Shown: in pieces, positions 39,601 to 51,024 of the stretch
Numbering within the stretch: the first letter of the stretch is position 1
Layout: each line of letters starts with the position of its first letter
Assembly: GCA_037074765.1 (NCBI GenBank)
Contig: JBAMDO010000245.1
Coordinates: forward strand, 1 to 64,000
Direction: 5' to 3'
Length of the DNA stretch: 64,000 bases
From: Mansonella perstans
Taxonomy: Eukaryota; Nematoda; Chromadorea; Rhabditida; Onchocercidae
The notes under the pieces: model-generated
Databases searched by the model: none
What the model was told of the DNA's origin: nothing
The model's input: only the letters and a program-made list of their open reading frames with translations
Translations under genes and position numbers: made by a program

Positions 39601-41455
39601 CTTTATTAACAAACTGAATCCTTCATAATTATCAACCTTGTCCGAATACTCAAGCAAGTATTTCAATTCACAGTTCAGGATAAATGTCTTTGACTAGTGG
39701 CTTAAACGAATGCGAAAGTTAACTCACATTAAATTAATGTTTCATCGATCTTGAGAAACGCAAGTCCCCATGATGTCTATTTCAAATTTCTAGTTGAGAA
39801 ATATTTCCCAAACTTGAAAAAAAACCTTTCAGCAATGACATTGGCAGAATGAAGCGAACGTGGTAAAGGTGGGATTCCACTAATTTCAGGCTTTGTCCAT
39901 GCCATTGAGACAAGATCTAAAATCCACAAATCACCAAGGCGACAACCATTCATCCCACCAAAGATTATCAGTTGCCGATGTTCACCATTGTTTTCCACTA
40001 TGACTGCAGAATGTGACTCACGTGGAGGCGGAGGAGACCCATATGTCTACAACAAACACACTACAGCAAACAAATGCAAGTTATGTAGAAGATTGTAATG
40101 GTATTCATTTAATGTTTTTACTTTTGATATTCATTTAAGATTAAAGAATAACAAAGAACGAAAAACTTATTGATTCAAATCAAAAACTTGCAACTAACAT
40201 TGGGAAATTCCCACTGCAGATCATCATTTGCTTTATTGAGGTCCAAAACATATAAATCATTCAAGTAGCGTGGAATATTATTTTTCGGATTCTCACTAGC
40301 ATTGGCCAAACCGCCAAATATATAACCCACCTAAAACCGAAAACCATACAACACTACTTTTTTCTTACGAAACATATAAACACTGTAAATCATCAAAAAT
40401 TAGATATTTTAAGTAAACTCTACCTGATTTGAAGCAAGTGTAAAAGAATGGCCCAAACGAGCACATGGAGCAGGTTCTCCAGTTTTCGGTGGTTGTGGCT
40501 GTAAGCGTTTCCATTCCCATTTACTGGCTTGAAGTTCATAAAGATCTGCGGAATATCTAAAATGAAATTGGCAACCCTTTTAGCATGTTTTAAGGCAAAG
40601 CTGCGCTTCGCACACTCATAACATGCTTCAAAACTCAAAAAACATCGTTATGAAGATATCTCTCTAGTGAAAATCAACAAACCTTCCGTATTCAACCATA
40701 CCACCAAAGAGATAAATTTTGGTACCATCGCAAATAATGCCATAGGCAGCACATCCGGGTGGAATCTCACCTTTAACAGCCGGAACGAACCACTGATTTG
40801 TTGCTGTAAACGAAAAAAAAAACTATCATTTTACCTACTTAGCAGTTTCACACGATTTCCAAGAGGTACGAACCTCTTCGAAAGACATAAATCAATTAAA
40901 CACAGAGATATGCAGCCGATGTAATACAAAGAAAAACATGCATATCTTAAACTTTTATTATGGCAAAATCTCGTCAAGTTCAAGATTAACTATAACAGAA
41001 GCGTTGCTAGTCGCAAGAAATATTAGCAACACTTATGTAATAGTAGCTTTCAAGTAGAAGTTTCCCAACCGAAATACAACCTGTATTATAGACGTGCAGC
41101 TCATCAACAATACCTTCATTGCCTCCACCAAAAACTATCATCAGATCCTTGATCGAAATTGCCCGATGTCCATGACGTGGTCTGGTAAGTAATAATGAAT
41201 TTTTCAAGCAATACTTCATGCTAATAATTCATATCAGACTTGCACTAAACATGGAATTACTCCCAGGTTTGTTCCACTGATCAAAATTGCTTCCGTAAAT
41301 GTGAATGATTAGCACTTAGTTTTTCTGTGTGATAATCTATAAACAACTTCCATTAGAACCTACCGTGGAGTAGGACCTGTTGTGTTCACAACTTTCTTCC
41401 ATTTCAGTGTTGGTGTTGCATTACCTGACCTTCCTCGCCTTGTTGCATTCATCAT
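33615..41455 (-). CDS. hcf-1: Host cell factor 1 (kelch / fibronectin-III nuclear co-regulator)
   Basis: Nuclear scaffold linking transcription factors to chromatin-modifying complexes. In C. elegans the homologue restrains DAF-16 and affects lifespan. Exons in transcript order: 41455-41364, 41181-41081, 40803-40683, 40556-40424, 40330-40199, 40046-39826, 39567-39419, 39252-39149, 38961-38793, 38528-38317, 37205-36847 (internal frame conflict), 36756-36556, 36216-36006, 35818-35322, 35139-35032, 34790-34695, 34522-34408, 34168-33975, 33773-33615. The total is about 1124 residues. The kelch propeller includes [38 protein letters not shown] and [14 protein letters not shown]. The C-terminal FN3 pair includes [32 protein letters not shown] and [20 protein letters not shown]. 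The middle is low-complexity, with an acidic Lys/Glu/Ser segment in the 497-nt exon. I see no proteolytic HCF repeats, so the protein is probably not processed like the human one. The donor after 35322 appears to be GC. Confidence 0.94.
34910..34947. repeat. 38-bp perfect palindrome with (AT)n core in hcf-1 intron
   Basis: The arm ATTTTGATGCT is followed by an alternating AT core and then AGCATCAAAAT. The whole is self-complementary. The right arm with ATACATGAC is then repeated in tandem at 34937-34957 and 34958-34978, followed by a partial ATATACATGAC. Confidence 0.85.
36424..36479 (-). repeat. Duplicated hcf-1 exon fragment lying in the intron
   Basis: About 55 bp are nearly identical, by eye around nine in ten, to 36607-36662 inside the 36756-36556 exon. 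Both code [16 protein letters not shown] on the minus strand. The copy keeps an open frame, but its upstream acceptor (AAAAAAG) is poor. The nearest strong donor (GTAAAT) would give the wrong phase for the next exon. Confidence 0.75.
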
Positions 41456-42066
41456 TCAAATTCTAAAATTGCATATAAGAGAAATATGGTCCTGGAAAAG
41501 CGCTTATGCTAATTCCTTGATCTAGATTAAACAGTACGACTTTCTCGTTTAGCCACAAATTACATTTCCCATTTAATTACTAAACCTTCACAATTACACA
41601 ATTCATTCTATTCCAACTCCAAAAGCTGGTTGTCTAATTTTCACGATAATCTACAAATTAAAATTGTCGCGAAGCATAACCTGCGGAAATACTACACTGC
41701 GGGAATATTACACTAAGAGATAATTGTCCGAATATATAAAAAAAAAGTAAAGAAAAAGCTGAAATAAATCGAACTATATTGAATTTCTGAAATCTTCGAA
41801 TATATTAAAGCTAGAAATTGCACTGGTCAAAACAAAAATTTGAGTTATGATAAAGAGATATGGAAATAATCATAGTAAAACGAACTCTTTTCTAAGCTTT
41901 ATGATAGTTGCATCTAAAATCCTCTTTACAGCAATAACGCTGAAAAAATGAATGATTGTTATTAACAAAATTTGTGGGAAAAATTAATCATGTCAATTGC
42001 AGACAGAACTTAGTTACTTTATGAATATTTCCCTTTTTTACATTTTCTAAAGCAAAAGTTTTCTTT

Positions 42067-42175
42067 TCAGAGAGAAGTTCATTTCAATTCAGAGAGAAGT
42101 TCATTTCAATTCAGAGAGAAGTCCATTTCAATTCAGAGAGAAGTCCATTTCAATTCAGAGAGAAGTCCATTTCAG
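42067..42175. repeat. 22-bp minisatellite, five copies
   Basis: The unit is TCAGAGAGAAGTTCATTTCA plus AT. The first two copies have GTTCAT and the last three GTCCAT, so the array grew after one substitution. It lies about 610 bp upstream of the hcf-1 start. Confidence 0.95.
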
Positions 42176-42680
42176 TATGTCCTATTAAAAAAACGGATGT
42201 TACGGGGAGTGTTAACATGATATACTTGAACGTATACGATTCAAGAAAAAAAAAAAAAGGGGAAAATTGGAATATATTGACGTGAAGAACATTTCAATTG
42301 CAATTCACGTACACTCAAAGATCAAACATGGAACTCACGTGTAAATGTTAGCTAAACTGGATCACTGTGACAGACGGAACAGCTCAAAAAGTGAGGGCCA
42401 AATAAGCTCCTCACCCTATTGCCCGATCACGCGCACTCGACTCCCATGCAATTAGAATTGCAAACTATCTTGCTACAACCACTTCTGGCTGCTTGTCAAG
42501 CATGTCCTATTTCTCACTCCCTTTTTCGTCTGGTTAAAATGGTAGAATATATCTGTCATTCAGTTAATTTTATTTAGCGTTTGCAATTCTTATTTAGTCG
42601 AGAATGGAGATAGAAAATGCTGAGCTATAGAGAGGATGAAGTACTAATGAATGAGTAATTCGCTGTTAGTAGGATGTTCC

Positions 42681-43142
42681 GGTGCGGCTCGCTACACCCT
42701 TTGTCACGTGTATGGTGCAGCTCGCTACACCCTTTATCATCCGTCCGGTGCGGCTCGCTACACCCTTTGTCACGTGTATGGTGCAGCTCGCTACACCCTT
42801 TGTCATCCGTCCGGTGCGGCTCGCTACACCCTTTGTCACCTGTGTGGTGCAGCTCGCTACACCCTTTGTCATCTATCCGGTGCGGCTCGCTACACCCTTT
42901 GTCATCCGTCCGGTACGGCTCGCTACACCCTTTGTCACCTGTGTGGTGCAGCTCGCTACACTCTTTGTCATCTGTCCGGTGCGGCTCGCTACACCCTTTG
43001 TCACCTGTCCGGTGCGGCTCGCTACACCCTTTGTCATCCGTCCGGTGCGGCTCGCTACACCCTTTGTCACCTGTGTGGTGCAGCTCGCTACACCCTTTGT
43101 CATCTGTCCGGTGCGGCTCGCTACACTCTTTGCCATCCATCT
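42681..43142. repeat. 33-bp minisatellite, fourteen copies
   Basis: Each unit starts GGTGCGGCTCGCTACACCCT and ends in one of a few variant tails (CACGTGTAT, CATCCGTCC, CACCTGTGT, CATCTGTCC). The tails follow a recurring three-unit order, giving a 99-bp higher-order period over copies 4-14. Because 33 is a multiple of three and the unit lacks stops in every frame, long open frames run through on both strands. These are artefacts. The array ends 239 bp before the arx-7 ATG. Confidence 0.97.
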
Positions 43143-43381
43143 GCTATGCGTTGCTGTAGCCAACAGAAAAGTGAATTTGATGAGAAGCATTATTATAAGT
43201 TTGGAAAGTACTTGCATGATTCCCGGTATTTTTTATTGGTGTAAAAGTGGTTGGGTTACTAGAAGTGATTTGGGTTGACGGATGGGTCACCTCCGTTATG
43301 CTTCAGTGATTTGCGGTCAAGTTTAAACGGTTATTTTCTTGTGAATTTTGATTCTTTGAGGAGGGAAAGTTGCATTAATAA

Positions 43382-44731
43382 ATGGCAAAGAATCTCGAAA
43401 ATACGAATTATCGGAAGCTGGATGTTGATGCCTTTGATCCAGAAAAATTTGTGGATTGTGAGGATGTAGAAACTCCTGGAATTGGACCGGACGAACGACT
43501 GGTTAATCAGTTGTTGCAGTCGGCTAAGTTGCAAGAAGCGTTGAAAGCGTCATTATCAAATCCCCCATTGAAGTGCAAAAATCAGGTTTATTTTGAATTG
43601 GAATTTGATATTTTCTTTTTTGTTAGCGCTGAATTTTTTTTCTAATTAGAATCTAACTGGGAGGCGAAACAAAATGGGAAGATAGAAGGTAAAATATTCT
43701 ATATCATGAATTGATATTTATGTTTACACTGTTTTGGATTCAAAAATTTTGTATTAGTTGTAATTACACGTCTTAACTGCATACTTGTTGGATTCTGGAG
43801 AATCATTGCATTTCCAGTTGTCTGGTAAGGTTGAGAACAGGGATAACACAGTATCCGTCACTTGTTTGTCTCAAATCAGGAGGCAGCAGTAAGGAGCGAT
43901 TAAAGGGAGATAGCTGTCAGTGCGAAAATTTGTCGCAAAATTATACTGGGTGGTTTACTGGAAGCATTTTTATTTTATTGATTATATATTGTATGTCAGA
44001 TATTTCAGCGAATTTATAAATTAATTAACATAAATGATAGTTGTATTATAGACAATTAAAGATCGTTCAACCGCTCTAGTAACGAAAGTTTTGATGAATG
44101 TAAAGACTGCGGATATCGAAGGTATAGTCAAGAGCTTAACCGATGACGAAGTAAATCTTTTGATGAAGTTTATATATAAGGCAATGGACACTCAGGCTGA
44201 TAATGCAACATGTCAATATCTCCTGTCGTGGCATGCGCAGGTAATTTCAAGATATCGTATATGTTAGTAAGTCAGGCTCATATTGGCTGTTACATGTTTG
44301 GGAATCTTTCACTTAATTGTTCCGAAAATCTTTCCTATAATCTTTGCAAGTTCTTACTTTCTGTATTATTTTTTGATTTGTTCCACTGTAGATTCATTTG
44401 CTATAGTCAAGCTCATAAATACTTTAACTTTTGAGTGCCCGAATGCATATCGAAAAAAATAAATCTACAAAACACATTGGTTTTGAAATGTGGCTTCACG
44501 TAATATTCATCAGCAAATAGCAGTTAGAAATTACTGATAAATCTCTAGTAGTAATTATATTTAATGGAAGTCAGGCTCATGTTGGCTGTTACATGTTTTT
44601 AAGTCCTTGTTTCACTAATTTTTTATGCTTCATTCATGTTGCATCGAATTTTGATAATGTTATTTCAGGTATTAGCTCGTGGTGGATACGGTGCCATAAT
44701 TCGTGTATTCTGTGATCGGCAAAGACTGTGA
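43382..44731 (+). CDS. arx-7: Actin-related protein 2/3 complex subunit 5 (ARPC5)
   Basis: The p16 subunit of the Arp2/3 complex, which nucleates branched actin filaments in the cytoplasm. Three exons: 43382-43585, 44052-44240 and 44669-44731. They encode 151 residues, the same length as human ARPC5. Family features are a start of MAKN.., YRKLDVDAFDPEKFVD, then the ALKASLSNPPLKCKNQ segment. Exon 2 has VLMNVKTADIEGIVKSL, VNLLMKFIYK and LLSWHAQ. The last exon has ARGGYGAIIRVFCDRQRL, matching the GG..IVRVL..R end of the family. All splice phases are 0. An AATAAA lies at 45052-45057, about 320 bp after the stop. It is transcribed away from hcf-1 and toward PIG-N. Confidence 0.95.
44269..44602. 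repeat. Dispersed direct repeat inside arx-7 intron 2
   Basis: GTCAGGCTCATATTGGCTGT and the bases following it (TACATGTTT) at about 44272-44300 recur with one change at about 44571-44599. The surrounding 20-30 bases remain loosely similar. It is probably a local duplication, with no coding potential. Confidence 0.7.
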
Positions 44732-45627
44732 CTTTTGCTTTCGATGTTTATATTCATCATATACGAAGTTGCAAAATTAAATATCTTCGGGGAAAATATG
44801 CTTTGTGCTTGTGATTTCTGCATCAACAAATGATAACTAGCCACAGCTGGAGTACTGAAAAATTGTATTTCACATAAATATAAACCCGGCTGCTCCTGTC
44901 TGTTGTTGTAGTGGACTCTTTTCATTTTATTCAAGCGGGTTTTCTCCTTGATGACGTTTCAAGCTTTATGTGTGAAACCGCCATGCATCCAAACATTTAA
45001 GCATTTAGTTTTGCTACTGCATTCTGCCAAGTAGTATGTGTGGATTTCACCAATAAAATTCCATATTTTATTATCTCTTATTAACAGTAGACCTATCTTC
45101 GGAAACTTCTGTGGAAATAACAACATTTTGGCTATCTGTAAGCCTTTTTAAGAAAAAAACACATGTTAGCAGTCTATGTTAAATAATCCATCAAAAAATG
45201 TTATAATGAATAAGTTTGAGCAAGTAATGACAGTACTTCTAAAATGTCAAAATTTTATTATAATGGTAGAGCAAGATATGATAGTATAAAAAGTAGTAAT
45301 GCTCTGTACAGCATATGGTAGCACTTGATAATTTATTACATATATGAAGGACGTGAAAGCATACACCTTTCATCATTCAAGATGTCAGGTGAGTGGTGTG
45401 GCTTTATTTTGCTGAAAGAAGCAACTCGTAATACAGAAATCTCATTTAGAACTGGGACAGAATTGATATCTGTAAAGTAAAATTTAACGAAGGAATGGAA
45501 AAACAGAAAAAGAAAGTTTGAAATACGTTATTCATATATAAATGCCAAATGAAGGAAGTTCACATCTTCAGACCTGATTTTACCTTATAACACTTTTTTT
45601 GAGAAATTCGTGCATTTGAAAAAAGGG
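44732..45627. other. Convergent 3' spacer between arx-7 and PIG-N
   Basis: About 900 bp with the arx-7 poly(A) signal at 45052-45057. No gene was seen. Confidence 0.6.
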
Positions 45628-48600
45628 TCAAACGATATCCTTCTCTGTTTTTAACATCAGAGGATATATATGTTTCCGTTTGGAAATCGTTCCCTCGTTG
45701 CGCATGACTTTACTTAATGAAAGAGGAAGCAAATACTCAGTAAAATTCAACAGAAGATACACTATAACAGTTAATAACATGCACACTGAATAATGACTTA
45801 TGCTGCCACCAATATCCGCCCAACTCCCTTCATCCACTAGTCGAAAAAAGAAAACCTGAAACAAGTAAATCCGAATAGACTAAAAACACATATATTTGCA
45901 AGACGGGGCAAATAAATTTATAGCGATTCTTAAGACGAAACTGCATCTCAATAACATCTATAAAACTGTGAGCCAATTCTGTATGAGAAACTTCCATGAA
46001 TATGGAATATTACGATGTACTGGACTATGACATGAAAGTTAGAAACAAAAAATTACTGAAATGAAGACTTAAATTAGCAAAAAAATTACCAGCGCCATTG
46101 CATCAGAAATGATTAGTAGTATCATTGCTAACTTCGTAATTAAGATCTTTTTTAATCGAACAATAACGGCGTACGTAAAGGCGATGGCCAAAATTGGTAA
46201 TAATATTTTGAAAATTAGCATAGCTGTCATCGTAAATGGGGAGAATATAGATATAAAACATCGTAAAAATGAGGGATTGAAACTGTTTAATGACGCGATA
46301 TTGCCCGTACCGAAAAAAGCTGCTTCAATGAAGAAAACCAACATTAAGCCTTGCAGCCATTCACTGAAATTCGTATCGCTAGCATCTAAAATAAAGATTA
46401 TGAAACCAACAGAATGACAGAACTTGGAAAGTGTCGGAAACGAATTTATTAGTAGGTGGATAGAGATTTCTTATTTTTTAAAGAACCTCATTTGCAACTT
46501 TAATTTAAATCGACAATTGGCTGACCTGCTACTAGCTTTGTTTCATTATCTTGTTCCGGCAATGACATAGCTAGAAATTCATCATCACTCATGTGTCCAA
46601 ATTCCAATCGCAAATACGTGGTGAGAAGAATAAATAAAAGCAACATGAATGATGATTCATATGATAAACTTAGCAAAGCGTATGGTAGCATAAGCGACGA
46701 AAACCAGCAGATAAGTCGAATAATAACTGACCGAGATGATAGCAGGGGTAGAATTGCTGCTACAGGAATTGAAAACCAACAAATTAAGCGTAATAGCATT
46801 AACAACAGCTGGAAAAAATGTATTTTATTAATATAAAATCATTCAAATTTGCAGCAAAAACTTTCTGGAAACAAATTAGTAGGTTGATTAAAGGCATTCT
46901 TGGTTGATTACATCAAATCCCAACCTTATAATCCCCGAAGGTATCCACAAGAATTACTACGATTGCAGCAAGAAGATGCATAGCTGAATAGCATCGGAAC
47001 AGCACTTTTGTTGATGAAAGCACCGGAAAAGTAGAAATCCAGAAAATTAACAATGAGGTAAAGAAAGAGGATAAGGCACAAATGGTGGGAAGCGGAGTTT
47101 GCCCAACAACCGGGAACAGAGGATACACAGCAATGGCCAAGCAACATGTCAACCATATCCGCTTCCTAAACAGAAAATAATAGATGAATTAAAGCTTCAC
47201 CAGCAATCACTGTTAATGCAATCAAAGGTGTTAATGCAATCAGCAAAACAATATTACTATGCAGTGCTACTGTTGTTGGCGCTAGAAAAGTAGTAGTCAC
47301 ATCTTTCCTTGCATTGTAAAACTGATACGGAATTCAAAAAAAAAATCCAGTATCAAACGCGTAGAAACTGGAAGAATTTTATATAATTTTTGTCAACAAG
47401 GTAACAAAACACATCAATTTGAAATACTTACCATTTGATTACATCTTGATTTTCTTTACGTCTCAGCACTGGAATTAAACCTAAGATCAAGAATTCTATC
47501 GATAATATTGGTCGATAAATGAAAGCGGACACAATGGTTGAAAGAATTACAGCTGCAACTTGAACGAATTTAATATTCATCGATTAATATTAAAATATAA
47601 AAGTTTATTCATTGAAATTTTTGTCCTGTGAAATGGAAAACCAATCAAAATTATCATGCATTCGAATAATATTCAGTTCAAGCTATAATTAATGCAGCTC
47701 TGGTTCTGCATAAAAATCTATCACTCTTATCGCAATAAAACTTACCAATTGAAACAACTAACAAACATCCATAGCTGCACAACAAAAGCCATTTTCTTCT
47801 CATTTCTGAACACTGAACTGAATGCCAATTTACGATAAAATTTTTCAATTTACAACAAAATAAATCGCCAACTGTATTATAGCAAACGCATGAGAGATAT
47901 ATAGGAAGTATCAGATATAAAGTATGCATAAGCGGTAGTCCATAAAGCAATAATAAAATAAGCATAAAGCCAGCAATACTAAACTGCCTCAAGCTTAGAA
48001 TTAGCACATTATTATCTTTCAAATTAGTAGAGGAACGCCTGCAAATAAGAAATGATGAAAGTACTGGTAATCTGGTAAAAACTTATGATGCCAGCCATTA
48101 AAACTTCCCTTTTTAACTCACTCAGCAATATATTCAATAGCTGCTCGATCAAATTACCATACTTAATGGAATTCTCTCAATTTTCCATAACCAGTTTTAA
48201 GATCCAATTTATGGAAAAACATTTACTTTAATGTGATGAAATAAACGCAAAACATCCATGTGATGAATGTAGAAGCGACGGCAATTCCTAAGAGTGCTCG
48301 GTCATAACGATGAAAGTAAATCAAACCGGTTCGGAGAATTGGAATCCACTGCATGCATACAGCGACAGCTGCCTCAAATCTATAAAACAAAAATCTTAAA
48401 TCTATCCATCAAAAAAAAAATACATCGTCCGGAGTGTCAACAGTTTCCTCAAAAAGGCTTAAGATATTAGCCACTAAACTATTCCGTTTAATTCATCCAT
48501 TAGATAAACTGCTAATAATTACTGAAAACGATTTTTATATACATTTCCTAAAGACTGGGAACAAAAATGAATGTTCAATAAAATTACCTATTTTGCATCA

Positions 48601-51024
48601 CAAGTCTTTTGATTTCACTTTCAACAGTGGACAATATTTTCGGGTGGAATTGGTCAAAATCACGAAACATGAAAGGCAATGAATGAGCTTTTTTTTCATT
48701 TTTCTTCAAAATAAACTGTTCCAGCATCTGCAAAAATCCTGAATTCATTATTATAAAAATCATTGGTCAACAAAATTCTCATATATGTTTAAATGGTAAT
48801 TAAATTTCTTACCTATTATTTACATGGATTAAAGGGTTTTGCAAACCGAAAGATCAAGGACGAGGGAAACACCACTAGGAATTTATGAAAAGGTACAAGG
48901 TATTACTTCCTGATAAGATTTGAAGCTGTTAATCCAAGCTTTATAACTAAAATAAAGTGGTAGCAGTAACAAACCTGCTTGAAATTAGCGTACGCCACCT
49001 TGAATTTGTATCGCGGTACAGCATCTAACAGATGTAGAGGTATGGTACCGAAACTATTCATTGGAATCGCACAACCAAGCAAAGCAGACATTAGCGATGA
49101 CAGATCAATCTTAAATAATGTATACGACATTTCTAAATAAGGTCTTCCAAAACCATAGCAACCATATAAAAGTAATACCCTGAAAAAAATAAAACGAATA
49201 CCAGAAAAAAGACATACTTGACTAATTTTATTCCTCACAGTGCTACCACGTACACCACGACCCCAAATCACTAATGGCGTATTCAGTTCGGCTTCTGTAC
49301 CAGCACCATGGGAACCCCAATCTGTCATTCCATGATCTGAGGTGAATAAGAAGGCTGTCCTAAATATAATGGAACAAACAGAATTTATAATAACCAAAAA
49401 AAGAATGAGATGATGGAAAATAGAAAACACTACCACTAATAACAGCCTCACGTATCGGTGATAATGACTGTGCTATCACTTTGTGAGTTATAAGTTTAAA
49501 AAAAAGACAAAGTTTCTTTTAGCAAATTAACCTTAATTTTTTGAATAATTTATGACAAAGAGATGCACCTGTTATCAGCAAAGTAATCGTCCAATAATTG
49601 TATCACTCTTGCAATTCCTGCATCAACAACTGCAATATTATCAATGTACTTATCTGAATGTGGTTTGTAACCATGCCCATTTGTATCCAGTCCCAGTAAA
49701 TGCAGGAAAAATACAAGGCGATCTGAGGCCAGACGCTTCGTAATAGTCACATCTGTGCTGTTCAGAAGTTCCTAAACTGAAAATTTTTAACTTAATTACC
49801 ACTGTCATACCATATTCAGGTTTTTTCACAATAAAAATGAAAATTTACAAAATATGCACTATAAAAACTCACTTCTATTTCTCTGAACACCCATCGGTCC
49901 AACTGTGCAGCGTCTTTTTGTTGGAAATCTTCTAATTCGGGAGAATAAACCTTTGCAGTGGCATGGTTGACATCACTTGTAAATATTAAGATAATATCTG
50001 GACTGCCAAAAGCAAACGTTTCTTGCGATCTGCAATATCAATATCACTTAGAAATAACCAATCTCCCGGAAACGTACGTACCAAATGGTTTGGTTCTAAA
50101 AACTTCAAATTTTGATTTTATAGACTGGTAAATCATTCCTTATATTTCCTGTACGGTACAAATACATTCAACGGAGAGCATGCTTTAGAAAATAGAAAAA
50201 GGAAACTTGCACAAATAAAACTTCTACTAATTATATGCTTTAGAGTTATACCTATTAATAATGCTGTCAAATGGAACCGGATTATGTTTCCAACCACGCA
50301 TAACAGCACTGACATCTTCGAAAAAGCCAGCAAGCATTGCTACATGTCCAGGACGTGATTCGGTTGGTACATGACTTATGCTTATACCCCAAGAACCCTG
50401 AAAATGAATAAGCTCCGCATTAATCTATTTTCCGAGAATCATCCCCTGATAGAATGCATTGCTATTTTCATAATTCTCTATTTTCCTTTGTGCAGAAAGC
50501 TTTTCAAGAATTATTTTCTGATACATAAATTGTCCCACAATAGCTATGCTTAATTGGTTTCAATTTCGCTAAATATAACTTTATTTACCTTGCCTGAATT
50601 AATAATTTCGTGTAAGAATGGTGATTTTTCAGGATAATTGAAGAATGTATCTGCTCGTAAACCATCTAGAAATTAATAAAAAATATATTTGAATTCAATA
50701 AAGCATAAATTTTGCAAAGAAAACAATGGAAAACACGAAAACAACGTCCTTGATCCTTTTTGACAGCACAAAGAAATCGATTGTGTGCAGAAAAATCTGT
50801 AAGGAAATGTGAAAAAAAAAAGACAAATTAGAACTAATTGAGAAAATGAACATGCCTGCTGAGAAAATGACAAGGCGATCAGCTAGGCCTTTTCCACTAG
50901 TAATAGGATATGGATGAAGGCCTGTAACCAAAGGTGACGAATAATATATATCAAATATTGAATAGAGTAGCACTGCATGTATGAATATACCTAATATCGC
51001 TAACTTGCCATATATTTGCAGCAT
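45628..51024 (-). CDS. pign-1: GPI ethanolamine phosphate transferase 1 (PIG-N / MCD4)
   Basis: ER multi-pass enzyme that adds ethanolamine phosphate to the first mannose of the GPI anchor. Fifteen exons: 51024-50856, 50665-50589, 50397-50252, 50029-49873, 49771-49569, 49359-49218, 49109-48975, 48727-48588, 48379-48227, 48038-47746, 47558-47432, 47165-46925, 46808-46526, 46385-46090 and 45855-45628. They give 929 residues, against 931 in human. After an N-terminal membrane anchor and [11 protein letters not shown] comes the alkaline-phosphatase-like lumenal domain. Its motifs are [11 protein letters not shown] (Asp57), [30 protein letters not shown] and [20 protein letters not shown], which hold the expected metal ligands and nucleophile Thr. 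The C-terminal half is a run of hydrophobic helices with [10 protein letters not shown] and [13 protein letters not shown], diagnostic of PIG-N over PIG-O or PIG-G. Exon 1 ends at an apparent GC donor. No lesion was found. Confidence 0.95.

Larger units (their letters stand above)
41456..43381. promoter_or_regulatory. Divergent promoter interval of hcf-1 and arx-7
   Basis: 1.9 kb between start codons of opposite-strand genes. It holds two tandem arrays, described separately. CACGTG E-box cores lie at 42336-42341 and inside some units of the 33-bp array. The stretch 42385-42540 is less A/T-rich. No TATA box or initiator can be assigned with confidence. Confidence 0.5.

Noticed and set aside
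42681..43142. CRISPR-like array
   Set aside because: Units are directly adjacent with no unique spacers, and the host is a nematode. It is a minisatellite.
42625..43278. Open frames of 68-198 codons on both strands
   Set aside because: They are produced by the 33-bp minisatellite, whose unit has no stop in any frame. The peptides are perfect repeats with no splice or start context.
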